Below are positions 36,105-47,265 of a stretch of 64,000 bases of DNA, in pieces (the stretch's first letter is position 1; each line of letters opens with the position of its first letter). This DNA is from Paraspadella gotoi (Eukaryota > Chaetognatha), in assembly GCA_051294375.1 (NCBI GenBank), contig CM119265.1:17850893-17914892 (forward strand), written 5' to 3'. The translations under genes were made by a program, and so were the position numbers. The notes under the pieces are model-generated. The model was not told where the DNA came from. It saw only the letters and a program-made list of their open reading frames with translations, and ran no database searches.

Positions 36105-37118
36105 CCTTCTTGGTCGAATGCGTCAGCTTCCTCTTCCATGACGTCGTTCGACAACTGTTTCTAGGAAATCTTCGTCATCGTCGTCCGCCTCAAAAACGGG
36201 ATTGTCCTCTCCCCCTGCCCCTGCCCCTGCCCCGGCCGACCCTTTTTCCTCCTCCTCTCCCTCCATCCCTTCCTCCTCCTCCTCCCCCTCCTTCCTCCCC
36301 CGCTTGGAGGGTCCAGTCGCCGGGTTGTCGAAATGCCAGGCGATCGGCGACGGCGTCACGCGGCCGCCGCTTCCGTCGCGAGGAATTCCGGTGAAGTCCG
36401 CCACCACGCGGGAGGATGTCTCTCTGACGGTGTGTGGGGGGGAAGGGCGAAAGGGCAATGGGAGAGAGAGAGAGAGAGAGAGGGGAAGGAGAAAGTGAGA
36501 GAGAAAAGAGAAAGGTGGAAAGATAAGTAGAAGGTAAGAAAGAAAGATCGTCAGTTCTACATACGAATTTGCATATTAATTTAACAGTTCCATAATGATG
36601 AGAAAAAAATGAGCTTTCTTACAAGACAAAGTGTCGGAGACGTTTTCCTAATCCAGGGGCCCGAGACGCTCGATTTGCCGCCACCTGAAAAAACATGGCG
36701 GAGAATTATAAACGTGTAAGCCGATGTAACTTTACAGATATGATTCTTTTATAAATTTTAAAATAATAATTAATTATTTTTTTCGAACGTCGAACCCCCT
36801 CACCGAAACGGAGGGCAAAACGCCAGCGGGCCCGCCTCTTCCATAAGGGGATATGTTGAAGCGTTGTTGAAACTGTTGCTGCAGCAACTGCTGCTGGTAC
36901 AGCAGTTGCTGGTGCGGGTTGAGGTTTCTCAGTTGTTGTAACTGTTCTTGCTGTATGCACGGTTGTCGTTCCGGCGTTGATGGTTGTTGCAACTGTTGCT
37001 GTTGTTCTTGCAGTTCTCCTGGCGGCTGCTGCTGTTGCTGATCTCCAGAACTGACGCTTACAGATCCCCAGACCACCCTCTGTCCGGAAGCTGCTCGTGA
37101 TGGAGACGGCGAACTCAT
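36105..37118 (-). CDS. Gln-rich / acidic protein gene (minus strand), 3' part incomplete
   Basis: Three coding exons agree in phase. Exon 37,118-36,804 starts at ATG and encodes MSSPSPSRAASGQ, a Gln-rich coil-forming segment and SPYGRGGPAGVLPSVS (donor GTGAGG). Exon 36,684-36,623 encodes VAANRASRAPGLGKRLRHFV (acceptor TTTTTTCAG, donor GTAAGA). The third exon begins at 36,423 (acceptor CACCGTCAG) with SSRVVADFTGIPRDGSGG, then a Glu run, Gly-Ala repeats and an Asp/Glu tract. An in-frame TGA at 36,125-36,123 lies 18 bases before a perfect donor (GTGAGT at 36,104). The +1 frame there reads NDVMEEEADAFDQEG straight into that donor, so a one-base assembly error is likely. A low-complexity nuclear protein is my guess. 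The family is not recognised. Confidence 0.6.
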
Positions 37119-37131
37119 TTTCGGTAATTTT

Positions 37132-37201
37132 CTGGAGAAAATTGCGAATGGAGATTTGATAAACAAAGATGGCCGCCGATTCTGTGGCCATGGAAACTCA
37201 C
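37132..37201 (-). other. 5' UTR intron of the Gln-rich gene
   Basis: A donor (TTCGG then GTGAGT) at 37,201 and an acceptor (TTTTCTCCAG) at 37,132 define a 70-bp intron 13 bases upstream of the ATG. The CpG-rich 37,202 to about 37,440 would be the non-coding first exon and promoter. Confidence 0.55.
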
Positions 37202-37550
37202 CCGAAGCCGCGTTATAACTCTTTAGGCGCTGATCGCTCGGAAGACGTGGCCGTTCGAATCCAAAGCCGAGGATCCGCGCTCTTTTTTTTTGTGGGCAAA
37301 CGGCGCTGAATGTCAAAGGTGGCGCCGCCGCGACGCCGGCGACGTTCGCGTCGACGCCAGTTTCATTGCCGAGAGTCGAAAAGAAAGGGGAAGGAAAAAA
37401 AGCGGACAGCGCTGAAAGAGCTAATCGGCGTTCACCTAGAGGGATCAAAAAAGGTAAGTTAAGACGTTCACTGCAAATGCATTCCTGCCTTAATTAACAC
37501 TCCGTTCAATGCGGGAGTGAAAAATACGCATCAAGTCAGCATCCAAAGAA
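37202..37550. promoter_or_regulatory. CpG-rich, probably bidirectional promoter
   Basis: It lies between the minus-strand Gln-rich gene and a plus-strand small ORF. CpG density is high on the left (37,202-37,400). Confidence 0.4.
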
Positions 37551-37551
37551 G

Positions 37552-37758
37552 ATGGAGAGCTCCTATGTGCACTGCGCAACGAGGCACCGTTTTAACAAGG
37601 CCCTCACGTGCGAAAATGGGCCGGAAAAAGAATTGCAGAATCAATACCACCCACTTCAGCCTCAACAACAGAAATGGTGGCGCAATAAAAAAGTCAAGAG
37701 AGTTTTCTCGTTTTCCGTCGCGCGGGAGTCTCTTTATGGCCTGGACTCCGCTGGTTAG
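37552..37758 (+). CDS. Small ORF (68 aa) with downstream poly(A) signal
   Basis: An ATG in favourable context (GAAGATGGAG) opens 68 codons: MESSYVHCATRHRFNKAL near the start, a Gln/Trp-rich middle (QPQQQKWWRNKKVKR) and a TAG stop. AATAAA follows at 37,779-37,784, so a compact single-exon transcript is possible. It is divergent from the Gln-rich gene. No family recognised. Chance remains possible at this length. Confidence 0.35.
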   Translation: MESSYVHCATRHRFNKALTCENGPEKELQNQYHPLQPQQQKWWRNKKVKRVFSFSVARESLYGLDSAG

Positions 37759-37784
37759 ACCGATCGACAAAATGTTCTAATAAA

Positions 37785-37902
37785 ATATATTATAATGGGC
37801 GATTTTAGTTTTATTGCACGCCAAAAAAGAAAAGGGGGAAAAAATCCCGTTTTAATAATTTATTTGGATCCGGAGGAGAGAGAGGGACGAGAGATGACGA
37901 TT

Positions 37903-37933
<31 letters not shown>

Positions 37934-39300
37934 GAGAGAGAGAGAGAGAGATGTAGTATGAGATAAGAGGGAGGATCAGAGAAGATATGATCGAACCGAT
38001 TATGTCGCTAATACAAAGAGAAGTGAGAGGAGAAAGGGAAAGAATGTATACATAAATGAGATGCCAAGGAGCAGATGAGGCGAGAAAGCAGGAGGGGCAG
38101 GATACAAGGGAGGGGACGAGTCGGAGGATGGGAGATGGGGAATAAGAGGAGGATCTAAATCAGTGGACGCGAAGGGAGATGCGAAAAAGCAAATATACGC
38201 CGAAGGGAGAGCGAGGAGAGAGATGAGCCGAAAATGAAGTGGTGATTTACACGTACTACTTGTGTGGGTGGTGAAGAGAGAGGCCGACGAAAGACGACTG
38301 ATATAGAAGACGGAGAGAGGGGAAGATGGAGGACCAGACCCGATGAAATTTAAAAAAAAATGATAAGAAAGAGATATCAAAAACAAAAATAAAACGCAAA
38401 AAAATTAGGGAAAATAAAGTAAAGAAATCTTAAAAAAAAATGGGGAAAAAATGGCGAAATGCAAAAAGTAATTGGTATTTTCTTTAAACGAGTCTCATTT
38501 CCTCAGCAAAGAAATTATCTTTTTAAATACTCTCCCAGTCGCTGAAAAAGCCATTAAATTGAGTGGAGAGATTGTAATTAGTCTCGCAAATGTTTTTCGG
38601 ACTTTTTTCCTCGGAGACGAGAAAGTGAGATGCCAACAGAAATCAAACTGTAGTTAAGTTACAACAAAATTAAAATAAATTAAGCAATGAAAACTGATTT
38701 CAGAATTAAAATCATTTTTCTCAAAAATTGAAACTTAACAAATATATTTAAAAGCATTCAAGTAATATCGATGTGAACATCACGTGATAAACATCATTCG
38801 TTTCACTTTTTCAGCAACCGTGACCGTCACTGCCAGCCCAACCCTTTTCTCTCACCCACACTCACCAAATTCTCAAGGAGGATCAATTGTTCACGATCGT
38901 CATTTCCGGAATTTAAACGTTTTTTTTCTTTTTTGTTTTTCCTTCTTTTTCTTCGCTCCTCTGTTTCTTCTTTGTTTCGCTCTAATAGAAATCAGCCAAA
39001 AACGTTCGCCGGGGTAAGAGTCCGTAGCAAAAAGTGTTGAGAATGTCGTTAAAATTAATTTGTTTTTTTGGGGGATATGCCGTTTGTCAGTCGTCGGAAA
39101 ATTTCGTTGAAATTAAAAAAAAAAACGTTCGCCAGTTTATTTACTTATTTTTAAAAAAATATATCCACGGAAGAACTTTCAGTTTTCCCCGCAAAATTTT
39201 GGAAAAAATTAAAACAAAAAACAAAACAAAAAATGTAAGAAGTCGATTCTTTTTGTTTTTTTGTTTTTTTTTATATTTCGATCGAAGATCTTTTTTTTTT
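37785..39300. other. Intergenic, no gene seen
   Basis: GA tract at 37,900-37,951, then purine-rich and AT-rich sequence. No supported exon. Confidence 0.5.
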
Positions 39301-39480
39301 CCCGCTTCTTCCCCAATGGCTCCTCCGTTGCGGCGACTCCGGAGCCCAGAGTCGGAAGTGGGGACGCCGCGCAAAGTGAGAAACTCGATTCTCACGAAGA
39401 CGAGAACTCCACCTCGTGACGTCATCGGGATTTTCGCGTCGACGCGTCATTGGCTGCAAAGGAGAGCCAATGACGGATGG
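39301..39480. promoter_or_regulatory. Promoter-like stretch: CRE plus inverted CCAAT pair
   Basis: TGACGTCA at 39,417-39,424. A perfect 11-bp inverted repeat CGTCATTGGCT (39,445-39,455) and AGCCAATGACG (39,465-39,475) carries CCAAT boxes on both strands 9 bp apart. The overlapping plus frame MAPPLRRLRSPESEVG is open but lacks support. Confidence 0.45.
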
Positions 39481-39899
39481 GAAAAGACGCGGAGGAGGAG
39501 AGGAGAGAAATAGGGAGTTTAGGAAGACTGGGGGGGGGGAAGGAGGAAAGCGTTTTGAAAGAGAGGGAAGGTGAGAGAACTAAATAGAAAGAAAAGGAAA
39601 ATGATAAGGGATAGAGAAACGCTTATGATGGAAAAAAATCAAACATATCAAAGAAAAGGAAAGAAAAAAAAAACATTTCAAAAAAGGACAAAGAGGGCAA
39701 ACAGTGAACTAAAGTTTTCTTTCATCTTCTGTGGAAGATAGCAGAAGAGAGAAAAAACAGACGAGGGTGAATATTCAGGTTTTGACTCCTAACATCGTCC
39801 GGATATTCCCCACGGCGAATGGATGTCGGGGGGTAGCGAATGGAGGAGAAAAGAAAAGGGCAGTGAGGAAGACGAGAAAAGGAAAAAAAAATATATAAA

Positions 39900-40080
39900 G
39901 AATCTTCGTCCGTGACGCGAACCGGGTTTCGCGTCGACCGGTGATTGGTCGAGGTTTGGCGCGATTTTCAAGAGGCCGAACCAATGAGAGTGCAAAAAAT
40001 AAGGGTGAAAGGAGGGGGATATTGGTTAAGTGAAATGGGAAGAAAGAACGAAGCTTTGACGCGTCATTTCCATGATGTAT
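39900..40080. promoter_or_regulatory. Promoter-like stretch: CCAAT pair plus E2F site
   Basis: GTGATTGGTC and GAACCAATGA form an inverted CCAAT pair about 40 bp apart, with an E2F consensus TTTGGCGCG between them. A palindrome TGACGCGTCA lies near 40,057. It resembles a housekeeping or cell-cycle promoter. No attached gene was resolved. Confidence 0.4.
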
Positions 40081-40214
40081 CACTGCGCGAAAGTGAAGAA
40101 ATTCATCGGTAAGAGGGGGGGGCACCGATATTTCATTCTCGTTCAACGAAAATGTGACAAATTTTCCTTAGAATCGGTTTTAATATTTTCTTAATTTTAC
40201 GCGATATCTTGGTC

Positions 40215-40219
40215 GCTCA

Positions 40220-40262
<43 letters not shown>
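40215..40262. repeat. (CGT)n trinucleotide repeat
   Basis: About 16 CGT units. On the minus strand it encodes an Asp run followed by VSDQDIA and a stop, but no acceptor supports an exon. Confidence 0.9.
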
Positions 40263-40369
40263 TTTGTTACTGTCGTTCTCGTCATGGACGGAAAGAGTGA
40301 AAGCCGACAACACGATCAGGTGACGCGAAAAATGGGGACCAAAGTGAAAGAAAATTTGAATTTGATGGG

Positions 40370-40462
40370 AGAGAGAGAGAGAGAGATGAGAGAGAGAGAG
40401 ACGAGAGGAGAGAGAGAGAGAGAGAGAGAGATGAGAGGAGAGAGACGAGAGAGAGAGAGACA
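40370..40462. repeat. (GA)n microsatellite
   Basis: Interrupted GA tract. Confidence 0.95.
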
Positions 40463-40640
40463 CAAACAGACAGACTGACTGGCAGCCAGAGGGGAGAATC
40501 GGAAACAAACCCAATATGCAAATTCAATGACGTCAGATTTCCCTTCAGAACAAAAGGTGAAGACAGGATAAAAAAAAAGGAGCCATTTTTTATTTACTTT
40601 TCAACTCGAAGAGCGGCCATCTTTATTTTTCTTTTTTTTC

Positions 40641-40734
40641 CTTTTCTTTTCTTTTCTTTTCTTTTCTTTTCTTTTCTTTTCTTTTCTTTTCTTTTCTTTT
40701 CTTTTCTTTTCTTTTCTTTTCTTTTCTTTTCTTT
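40641..40734. repeat. (CTTTT)n pentanucleotide repeat
   Basis: About 19 uninterrupted CTTTT units, followed by CTTT-rich sequence to 40,910. Confidence 0.95.
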
Positions 40735-40910
40735 TTACTTTTATCAAATTTTTTAAATATTGTTGTTATTTTTTTTCTTTCCTTTTTTTTTCCTTCCTTT
40801 CTTGTGCTTCTTCTTCTTCTTCTCTTTCTTTCTTTCTTTCTTTCTTCTTTCTTTCTTTCTTTCTCTTCTTCTTTCTTCTCTTTCTTTCTTTTCTTTCTTC
40901 CTTTTTTCTT

Positions 40911-41595
40911 TATTTTCGCTTTTTTCCATACTTTACCTATTGCCTTTTTCATTAATCATTACTGCCAAGTCTTATATGATTACATTGAACAACTATCAAA
41001 TTAGATCCTGACTCTTCCGGCACGAATCGCTCTTTCGGTCTCTTCTTATCTCTCAACCGCCAATAGATGTCCCGCGACGAAGGACGCCATCAGTCCTCGC
41101 GATTTCTAGCGGTGATCGACGTCTCGCCTCGACACGTGAGCTTCGTGCATTCGCACGCTAGTTTGGCGTCTCCCAGTTAACGCCCCATGATGCCATTTAA
41201 CTGGATCAACCTTTTGGAAATGTACATGTAAATGGATTTTTGTTGGACTCAAATTTTTTTAAGAATCATTGGCAATATCTACTAGGATTAGACTAAAAAA
41301 CCTTCACAAAAAATGACTAGAGACTAGCGATCACGCCTTTCACCGTTTAAATCGTATGCTGTCGAAATCCCCTACATACATCGATCGGTAAAATTGGCAA
41401 AATTGTAGTTATTTAGTCGATTGGATCGGTGGAAGATGATAGCCAAGACGGTAACAATAACTCTTTACGGCTCTAAAGGATAAATCGCGGATAGTGAGCC
41501 AAAAGTTGGGTGGCAAAGGTTCAAACGAGGTTCTGGATATTAATACGCCTGGACGAAAAAAGCTAAAATTAATGATAGAAGAATGTAATACATTT
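40911..41595. other. Intergenic, no gene seen
   Basis: Bases about 41,000-41,190 are moderately CpG-rich with a CACGTG E-box near 41,132. The rest is AT-rich. Confidence 0.4.
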
Positions 41596-41779
41596 GCTAA
41601 AAGCTATTTAGTCGTCGTGAATACAGCGGTGATGGATGTACATCGCTTTTAGTACGATGACCAGTAATGAAGAAGAAACAACGAAATTGACAATTTTGGA
41701 AAAGCAACGATCGATAATAACCAGGATAAGAATCGTCTATGATGGGATCTTCTTTAATCCGTCGCGACCTTGGATAAGA

Positions 41780-41789
41780 NNNNNNNNNN
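41780..41789. other. 10-N gap
   Basis: Placeholder gap inside short open frames. Sequence on each side is unique. Confidence 0.95.
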
Positions 41790-42014
41790 ATTATAAACGG
41801 ATATCGCGCTCGATGATCCCCTTCATCTTTCACAAGCGTCGCCAGTGTGATTCGCTTGGACTCTCACGGCCCCGATTCTGTGAACCGTCTCGAGACGAAG
41901 CCGCTTTTTTTTTACGCGCGTTCATTTTGTGCCTTAGAAGGGACGAGGGTTAAATTTTCCAGTCATTATTTTTTTCTTCACCACTTATTTTGCCTATTTT
42001 AATTTTTTTTTTCT

Positions 42015-42015
<1 letters not shown>

Positions 42016-42102
<87 letters not shown>

Positions 42103-42103
42103 T
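42016..42103. repeat. (CTTT)n tetranucleotide repeat
   Basis: About 22 pure units. Confidence 0.95.
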
Positions 42104-43550
42104 TTTTATTTCTTTCTTTTTATATCGAGCTGTCCCAGTGTCCCGTGGCCAGATGTTGGATCTAATTTTTATCATAAACATAAAGAACAGCTGGGTGATT
42201 TTTTACAAAAGAAGCAGAAATAAGAATTGACGCACTCAAAAACGAAACGCTTGAAATGTGATACTAAGAAAATTCTTTCTTCTTTCTTTCTCTCTATTTT
42301 TTCTCTCTCACTATCTCTTTCTCTTTTACAACACTTTTTCTCCCACTCTCTCTCCCCTACTACGTTAAAACTTTAATTAAAGTTTTCTTCCTCGTTCCGG
42401 ATTTATTTCAGACGGAAATTGTGCATATCATTCACGCAACCACAGAAATGTATACGAAGATAATTTTAAAAAAACTTCATAATAATTTATACTGGTTATT
42501 GCGATGAATTCTAAAAAAATTGAGGTTTGTCCTTTTTCTCGAGCTACACGAGTGTTCTTTTTCTATCTAATTTCAAAAAGCGACTACAGAGGGTGAAGGA
42601 AAAAAAATGAATAAGTGAGGCAGAGAAAACAAAAGAACAGCGAGGTTCGTAAAACAGTTGTCATAGTTCATTTAAAATAAATTAAAAAATGGTTGGGAGA
42701 ATTTGCAAAATATTTCCACTAACGAAAGCATCGCCAGCACCCCGGTTCTCATCGGCTTCTTCCTGCCACTCCCACTGAATAATTTCTCATTAAAGATTTT
42801 TCATTGTTTTCTCAACGATTTTTTTTTTGAAAGGCAAACATCCCGAAGGTATTTATTTGTTTAATTTTTATTTTCTTACTGATTGTATGTAACAGAATTT
42901 TAAACAGAAATTCTAGAATCAGGATTTTATGAGTAGTTCACCATATAAAACTATTCAAATCCATTATTTTACCCCAAATACTACAAAAAGTTTGAATTTT
43001 GCCAAGCATGTTTCGTGCAATAGGTTTATTAATATAAATAAAAGTATAAAGATTAATAAAACTTGAAAAAATTTCCTAAAAAGTCATTAAAACGTCCGGC
43101 TGGCCAATGGAACCTCGCACCGCTTCGTTCGTCAGTTTTGTTCTTTGATTCGATTTTGATATTCGAGCTCAGGCCCGGAATCCTTGCATCCATTACGGTG
43201 ATCCCGATCATATTTTTCATTGCGAATTTCAATTCATTCAGAAACCACCAAACCAAACCAAACCACCAAAGAATAATTTAAGAACAACTAATCGGAAGCG
43301 ATTGTTCTTTTTGTCTCCCTCTATAAGTCCCTTTTCGGTCGGTCGGACCGTCGGTCCGTCGGTATGTCCAACTTTCGTTAAAAATGCTCAACTTGCATAT
43401 GGTTGGTTGCTCATTTGTTAAGACAGGAAAAAACCTCAAATCTAAGCGACTGCTAGCGCCGCCTTCAGGAAATAAAAGACCAAAGACAAAAGACAAAATA
43501 CAAAATTTAGATACAATGCGTGTCATAAATATACGGGCGAAGAAAGTTAT
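42104..43550. other. Intergenic, no gene seen
   Basis: AT-rich with a pyrimidine-rich stretch at 42,265-42,360 and a GGTC/CGTC word cluster at 43,338-43,362. No supported exon. Confidence 0.5.
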
Positions 43551-43612
43551 GGTAGTCATGTAGTCATGTCATGTTACATCGTCATGTCATATAATGTCAT
43601 GTCATGTCTTGT
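43550..43612. repeat. Degenerate ATGTC-type repeat
   Basis: The words GTCAT, ATGTC and GTCATGTCAT recur about ten times in 60 bases. Confidence 0.75.
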
Positions 43613-43673
43613 CACAAAAAATATATGTGATAAGGCAGTCACTGGGGCGCAACACATTTGAATTACGTTCATG

Positions 43674-43678
<5 letters not shown>

Positions 43679-43708
<30 letters not shown>

Positions 43709-43772
43709 TCTTCTCTCTCTCTCTCTGTCTCCTCTCTCTCTCATCTCTCTCTCTCTCTCTATCTCTCTCCTT
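43679..43772. repeat. (CT)n microsatellite
   Basis: Interrupted CT tract. Confidence 0.95.
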
Positions 43773-45170
43773 CCCTCCCAAAACTAGAAACAGGTCGTTT
43801 GGGTAGGTATTTGGTTGCCATGAGCATTGTTATGAGGAAGAGAAAATCAGAGAAGCGGACACGAGGGAGGAAGAATGAGGGGAAGGGCGGGAAGTGCAAG
43901 AGGCAATCGAGTGATAAATTGGCTTAAAGCAGAAAGAGCAAAGAAGCTGAAAATGGAAAAAAATTGAAGAAAAGTCAATTATGAAATTGTGAGGAAAACT
44001 AGAGAGAGAGAGAGGGAAAGAGTGGTTTTTGTGGTGGGCCCATCGCCTTTGCTCATACCGTATGTCATTTCTCGTCGTAGGCAGGAACGAAGTTTTTGCA
44101 TTAACGTATATAAAATATATAAAATGATGCAATTGATGCGTCATGGCTTATCTCAGTAATTAGTTTCAGAAGAACCTTTTTTACAGTGATGCTTGAAAAA
44201 CCTATGTCTTTTTATACTTTTAAACCGGAAACGACCATCCAAGACAGACTTTACCTAAGACATCCACATTTACCAAAATAATAAATCGAGCAAATCTATA
44301 GCCCAAACAATAGAATGAAAAACGGGACTTTTCAAAAAAAAAGTATAAAAAAGTTTCACGTTTCCTTCAAAATTCATCACGTCGAAAATTATTTCGCCCA
44401 AAACGCCAGAACGCAGTATCTAGTCAGCAATCGGCCCACGGCTCGTTCGCTAAAAGCTCAAAGAATATCTGTTCCGACTTTTTTATCCCTTGCCCTCACG
44501 TCTAAATGCTATTCAAAAGTACAAAATTAATTTTACTTTTCCTGAAAAAAACAAAAACATTAATACTAATTTCCTTTTCCGATTTGAAGAGTGACCGAGA
44601 GACGGTTGGCAATCATAGCTTTAGCACGTGCGGTTGGGTGGAGCCGTTAATGACAAGAAGATCCCCCTTTCCCCGACGCCCCCCCAGTTCCCCCCCCCCA
44701 TTCTCGTTTGGTGTCGGAAGCCGAGTTTTTCTCCGCTAATTGAAGCCGAGAATCCTTTTCCACGTTTTCGCTACAATTGTCATTGAATTAATAAGGGAAA
44801 CAATTTCTTTTCTCTGCTTTTGGATGCCCTTTCAATTCTATTACCTTTTTCGAGTTACTTTTTTTGTTTTCTATCATACCATATTTGAAAAATTAGACTT
44901 TCCAGTCACATTGCCATGATATCTAATTATAAATATATAATTATAAATAAATAAATATATATAACTTTATTAGTTTAAATTAATCGTCTTCGGACTTGAA
45001 CGGTAAATATTCAAAAAATCTCGTTTAATCGGTTTTCGTGGCTTTAGAATATATAATAAAAATGGATGTGAATATCAATGTTCATGATTCTTTTGTTAGG
45101 TTTATTTGCTAAACGTCAATTGTTAGGGTAAATTATTTTTAATCAAAGCGACGCTACGTTTCTCCCTAAA
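43773..45170. other. Intergenic, no gene seen
   Basis: AT-rich sequence with a C-rich patch near 44,665-44,705. Short frames on both strands lack support. Confidence 0.5.
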
Positions 45171-45199
45171 ACTCACCCTCTATTGAGGACGAGATGCTG

Positions 45200-45524
45200 C
45201 AGAACTCTCCAACCCGACGCCGACGACGCCGATTTGGACGGCGTCGACGAAAACAACAACGAAAACTGGGTCGACGGCGCCGCTCGACCGAAACGAAAGC
45301 GGAAGCGGCGTCGTCGCGTCGCCGCATCGTCGAGCCGCGCCTTCCGGTCGGAGTTCGACGCCGCCCCCTTTATCGAGGAGTTGGAGGCGCGTCTAAAGCG
45401 ACGCCGCCATCGGTTGACGGAATGGCGAGCGGAAGGGAGAGAGGGACGAGGCGTCGACGAGCGGGAGCCCGCGTCGATGTTTAGATGCCTGGTGGGGTTG
45501 GTCAAAAGGAAAGGGGAATATTAA
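45200..45524 (+). CDS. Candidate terminal exon, acidic/basic protein of unknown function
   Basis: After an acceptor-like GATGCTGCAG, one plus frame stays open to a TAA at about 45,522. It reads LQPDADDADLDGVDENNNE, NWVDGAARPKRKRKRRRR, SEFDAAPFIEELEARLKR and ends LVGLVKRKGEY. Codons mostly end in C or G, as in DNAI1 downstream. The basic run resembles a nuclear localisation signal. Rival frames on both strands are open too, and no upstream exon was found. Confidence 0.35.
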
Positions 45525-45772
45525 GCGGGGTAGCAAAGCAAAGAGTGAAGTATCGCATGGGTAAGTGGTAATAGGCGATGTAAATGTAAACTTAAACGTA
45601 AGAGTAGCCATATCTCAACGAAGGATTCGTTTTTGTAAAATTCAGAAAATAGAAAAAAAAAGCAGGGAAGGGAAAACAAGAAGATCAAACATTGTCAAGC
45701 ATTAAAGAGTCGTTATCCAGTCGGGGATTACAAGTGGCTCTTTCCGTTAAGAGGGAACAGAGGAAAAAAAAA

Positions 45773-45778
<6 letters not shown>

Positions 45779-45803
<25 letters not shown>

Positions 45804-45857
45804 GAGGAGAGAGAGAGAGAGAAGAGAGAGAGAGAGGGAGAGAGAGAGAGAGAGCGG
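45779..45857. repeat. (GA)n microsatellite
   Basis: Interrupted GA tract; the Arg/Glu frame across it is a repeat translation. Confidence 0.95.
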
Positions 45858-46400
45858 AAGAGAAGGAAAAAGAAGGAGCGATATGATTAGCGCACAAAGA
45901 GAGAGATGGAGACAAGGAGGAGAAAAAATCTCGGCTTTCGATGATAAGTGGATTTCTTTCCCTACGACTTAGTTTGTATAAAGGATACGCTACATACCCT
46001 AGAGCCGTTGAAGGGAGCGGGCCATTCGGTGAGGGGGGGACACGTAAAATGGATTAAGCCAGGAATGAAGGGCGGGAAAAGCCCAGTGATTAACGTGGCA
46101 TAACTGGCGCCCCGCCATAGAGGAACTCGCTATGGTGCATAGAGAGAGACATCTTGAGGGATTACCATAATTTCTTTTTTTTTGCGTTCATGCGCTAATT
46201 AAAGTAATTAAATTTAAGTTTTGAGAAATGAGTAATTTAATGTATTTGTAGTGACTATAAAAGGCGCCAAGGAAATTAATTGGTCTTACGTATATGAATA
46301 TGAGTTGTTTTCTTTCTGCTAGCCTTGGGCCACTCGAATGAAATTTTTCCCCGAAATCCGAGCTATTCCACGGCAAACTGCAGCAATAGCGCAGCACGAT

Positions 46401-47265
46401 TTAATGGAAGTTATAAATTTGAAAAGAAAAGAAACAAAAAAACCTCTTTTTCGGCGTCATCCTTTTCTCGTTTTTCGGCCAGAATTTTTTCTGAATTTTG
46501 ACGTTCTCGCCGCGGGGAGCGCTTCTCGGAGTCTCTACCAGCGGCGCCACGGGAAAGGACTCTTCTGTAAAAAAAAAAGAACAACATATCGGAGAGAAAA
46601 TATAACGAATAACAAATTTTATTCTTATGTTTGGACGCATAATTTGAGTTAATTGAAAATACTTTTATATCTAATAGTTATAACAAATACTTTTTTTAAA
46701 CTTAAAATTTTTTTTTTTTCAAAGTGAAATTGTAACAATCGTCCCCTTTCCTGACCAATCCTGACCCGCAGTGAAAGTCCCATTCACGACTCCCGTCTGC
46801 CGTAGACGATAAGGTGGCAGATGATGAGGGTGGGGCGGCAGATGAAGAGGGTGAGGCGGCGGATGTTGCGAAGCTGGTGACAGATGAAAAGGAGCTGCTT
46901 GCTGTCTCCACGGCGGCGGCGTTCTTAGTATGGATCTCCCCGTTTCGTCGACAGATAATGACGTCGACGGCGAGAATGTGGGTAAGTTCGCGGCGAATGA
47001 CGTTTCTAGCGCCGGGGAAGTGAAGGACGACGGCGCTGTGGAAATCTGCGAGTATGACGCCGCCGCCCCGGAGCCACTCACTCTCCGGCGTCGAGGCGTT
47101 CCTGGCGGCGCGGGCGCCGGATTCCGTCGTTCGGACTCCGCCTCGGCGCCTCGTCGGTGGCGAAGCGGCGACGATTCGCCGGGGGTCGTCGGCGCCGACG
47201 AGGGGGCGTGGCTGAGGCGAGTGAAGCGATGACCCATGACGGCGTCGGTAGAGACAAAATGTCAA
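46401..47265 (-). CDS. Candidate minus-strand gene, two exons, strand uncertain
   Basis: Bases 47,265-46,702 are open for 187 codons on the minus strand with C-ending codons (for example VILADFHSAVVLHFPGARNV) and a Ser-rich end. Exon 46,564-46,401 follows a near-perfect acceptor (TTTTTTACAG) and reads ESFPVAPLVETPRSAPRGEN then VKIQKKFWPKNEK before a stop. The joining donor (AGTC then GTGAAT) is weak. In copy 2 the short exon keeps its frame with Phe-to-Tyr and similar changes. No ATG was found. The plus strand of the same CpG-rich stretch also reads well, including MDLPVSSTDNDVDGENV before a GTAAGT donor at 46,982, so the coding strand is undecided. Confidence 0.3.

Noticed and set aside
40197-40514. 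Minus-strand frame ending in an Asp run and VSDQDIA
   Set aside because: Built from a GA/CT tract plus a CGT repeat. No acceptor lies before the plausible C-terminal part.
41636-41953. 105-codon plus frame across the 10-N gap
   Set aside because: Continuity depends on unknown bases, and neither half has splice support or a recognisable domain.
43338-43362. GGTCGGTCGGACCG-type word cluster considered as a binding-site array
   Set aside because: Only 25 bases, explained by a short slipped GGTC/CGTC repeat. The embedded palindrome GGACCGTCGGTCC is too short to matter alone.
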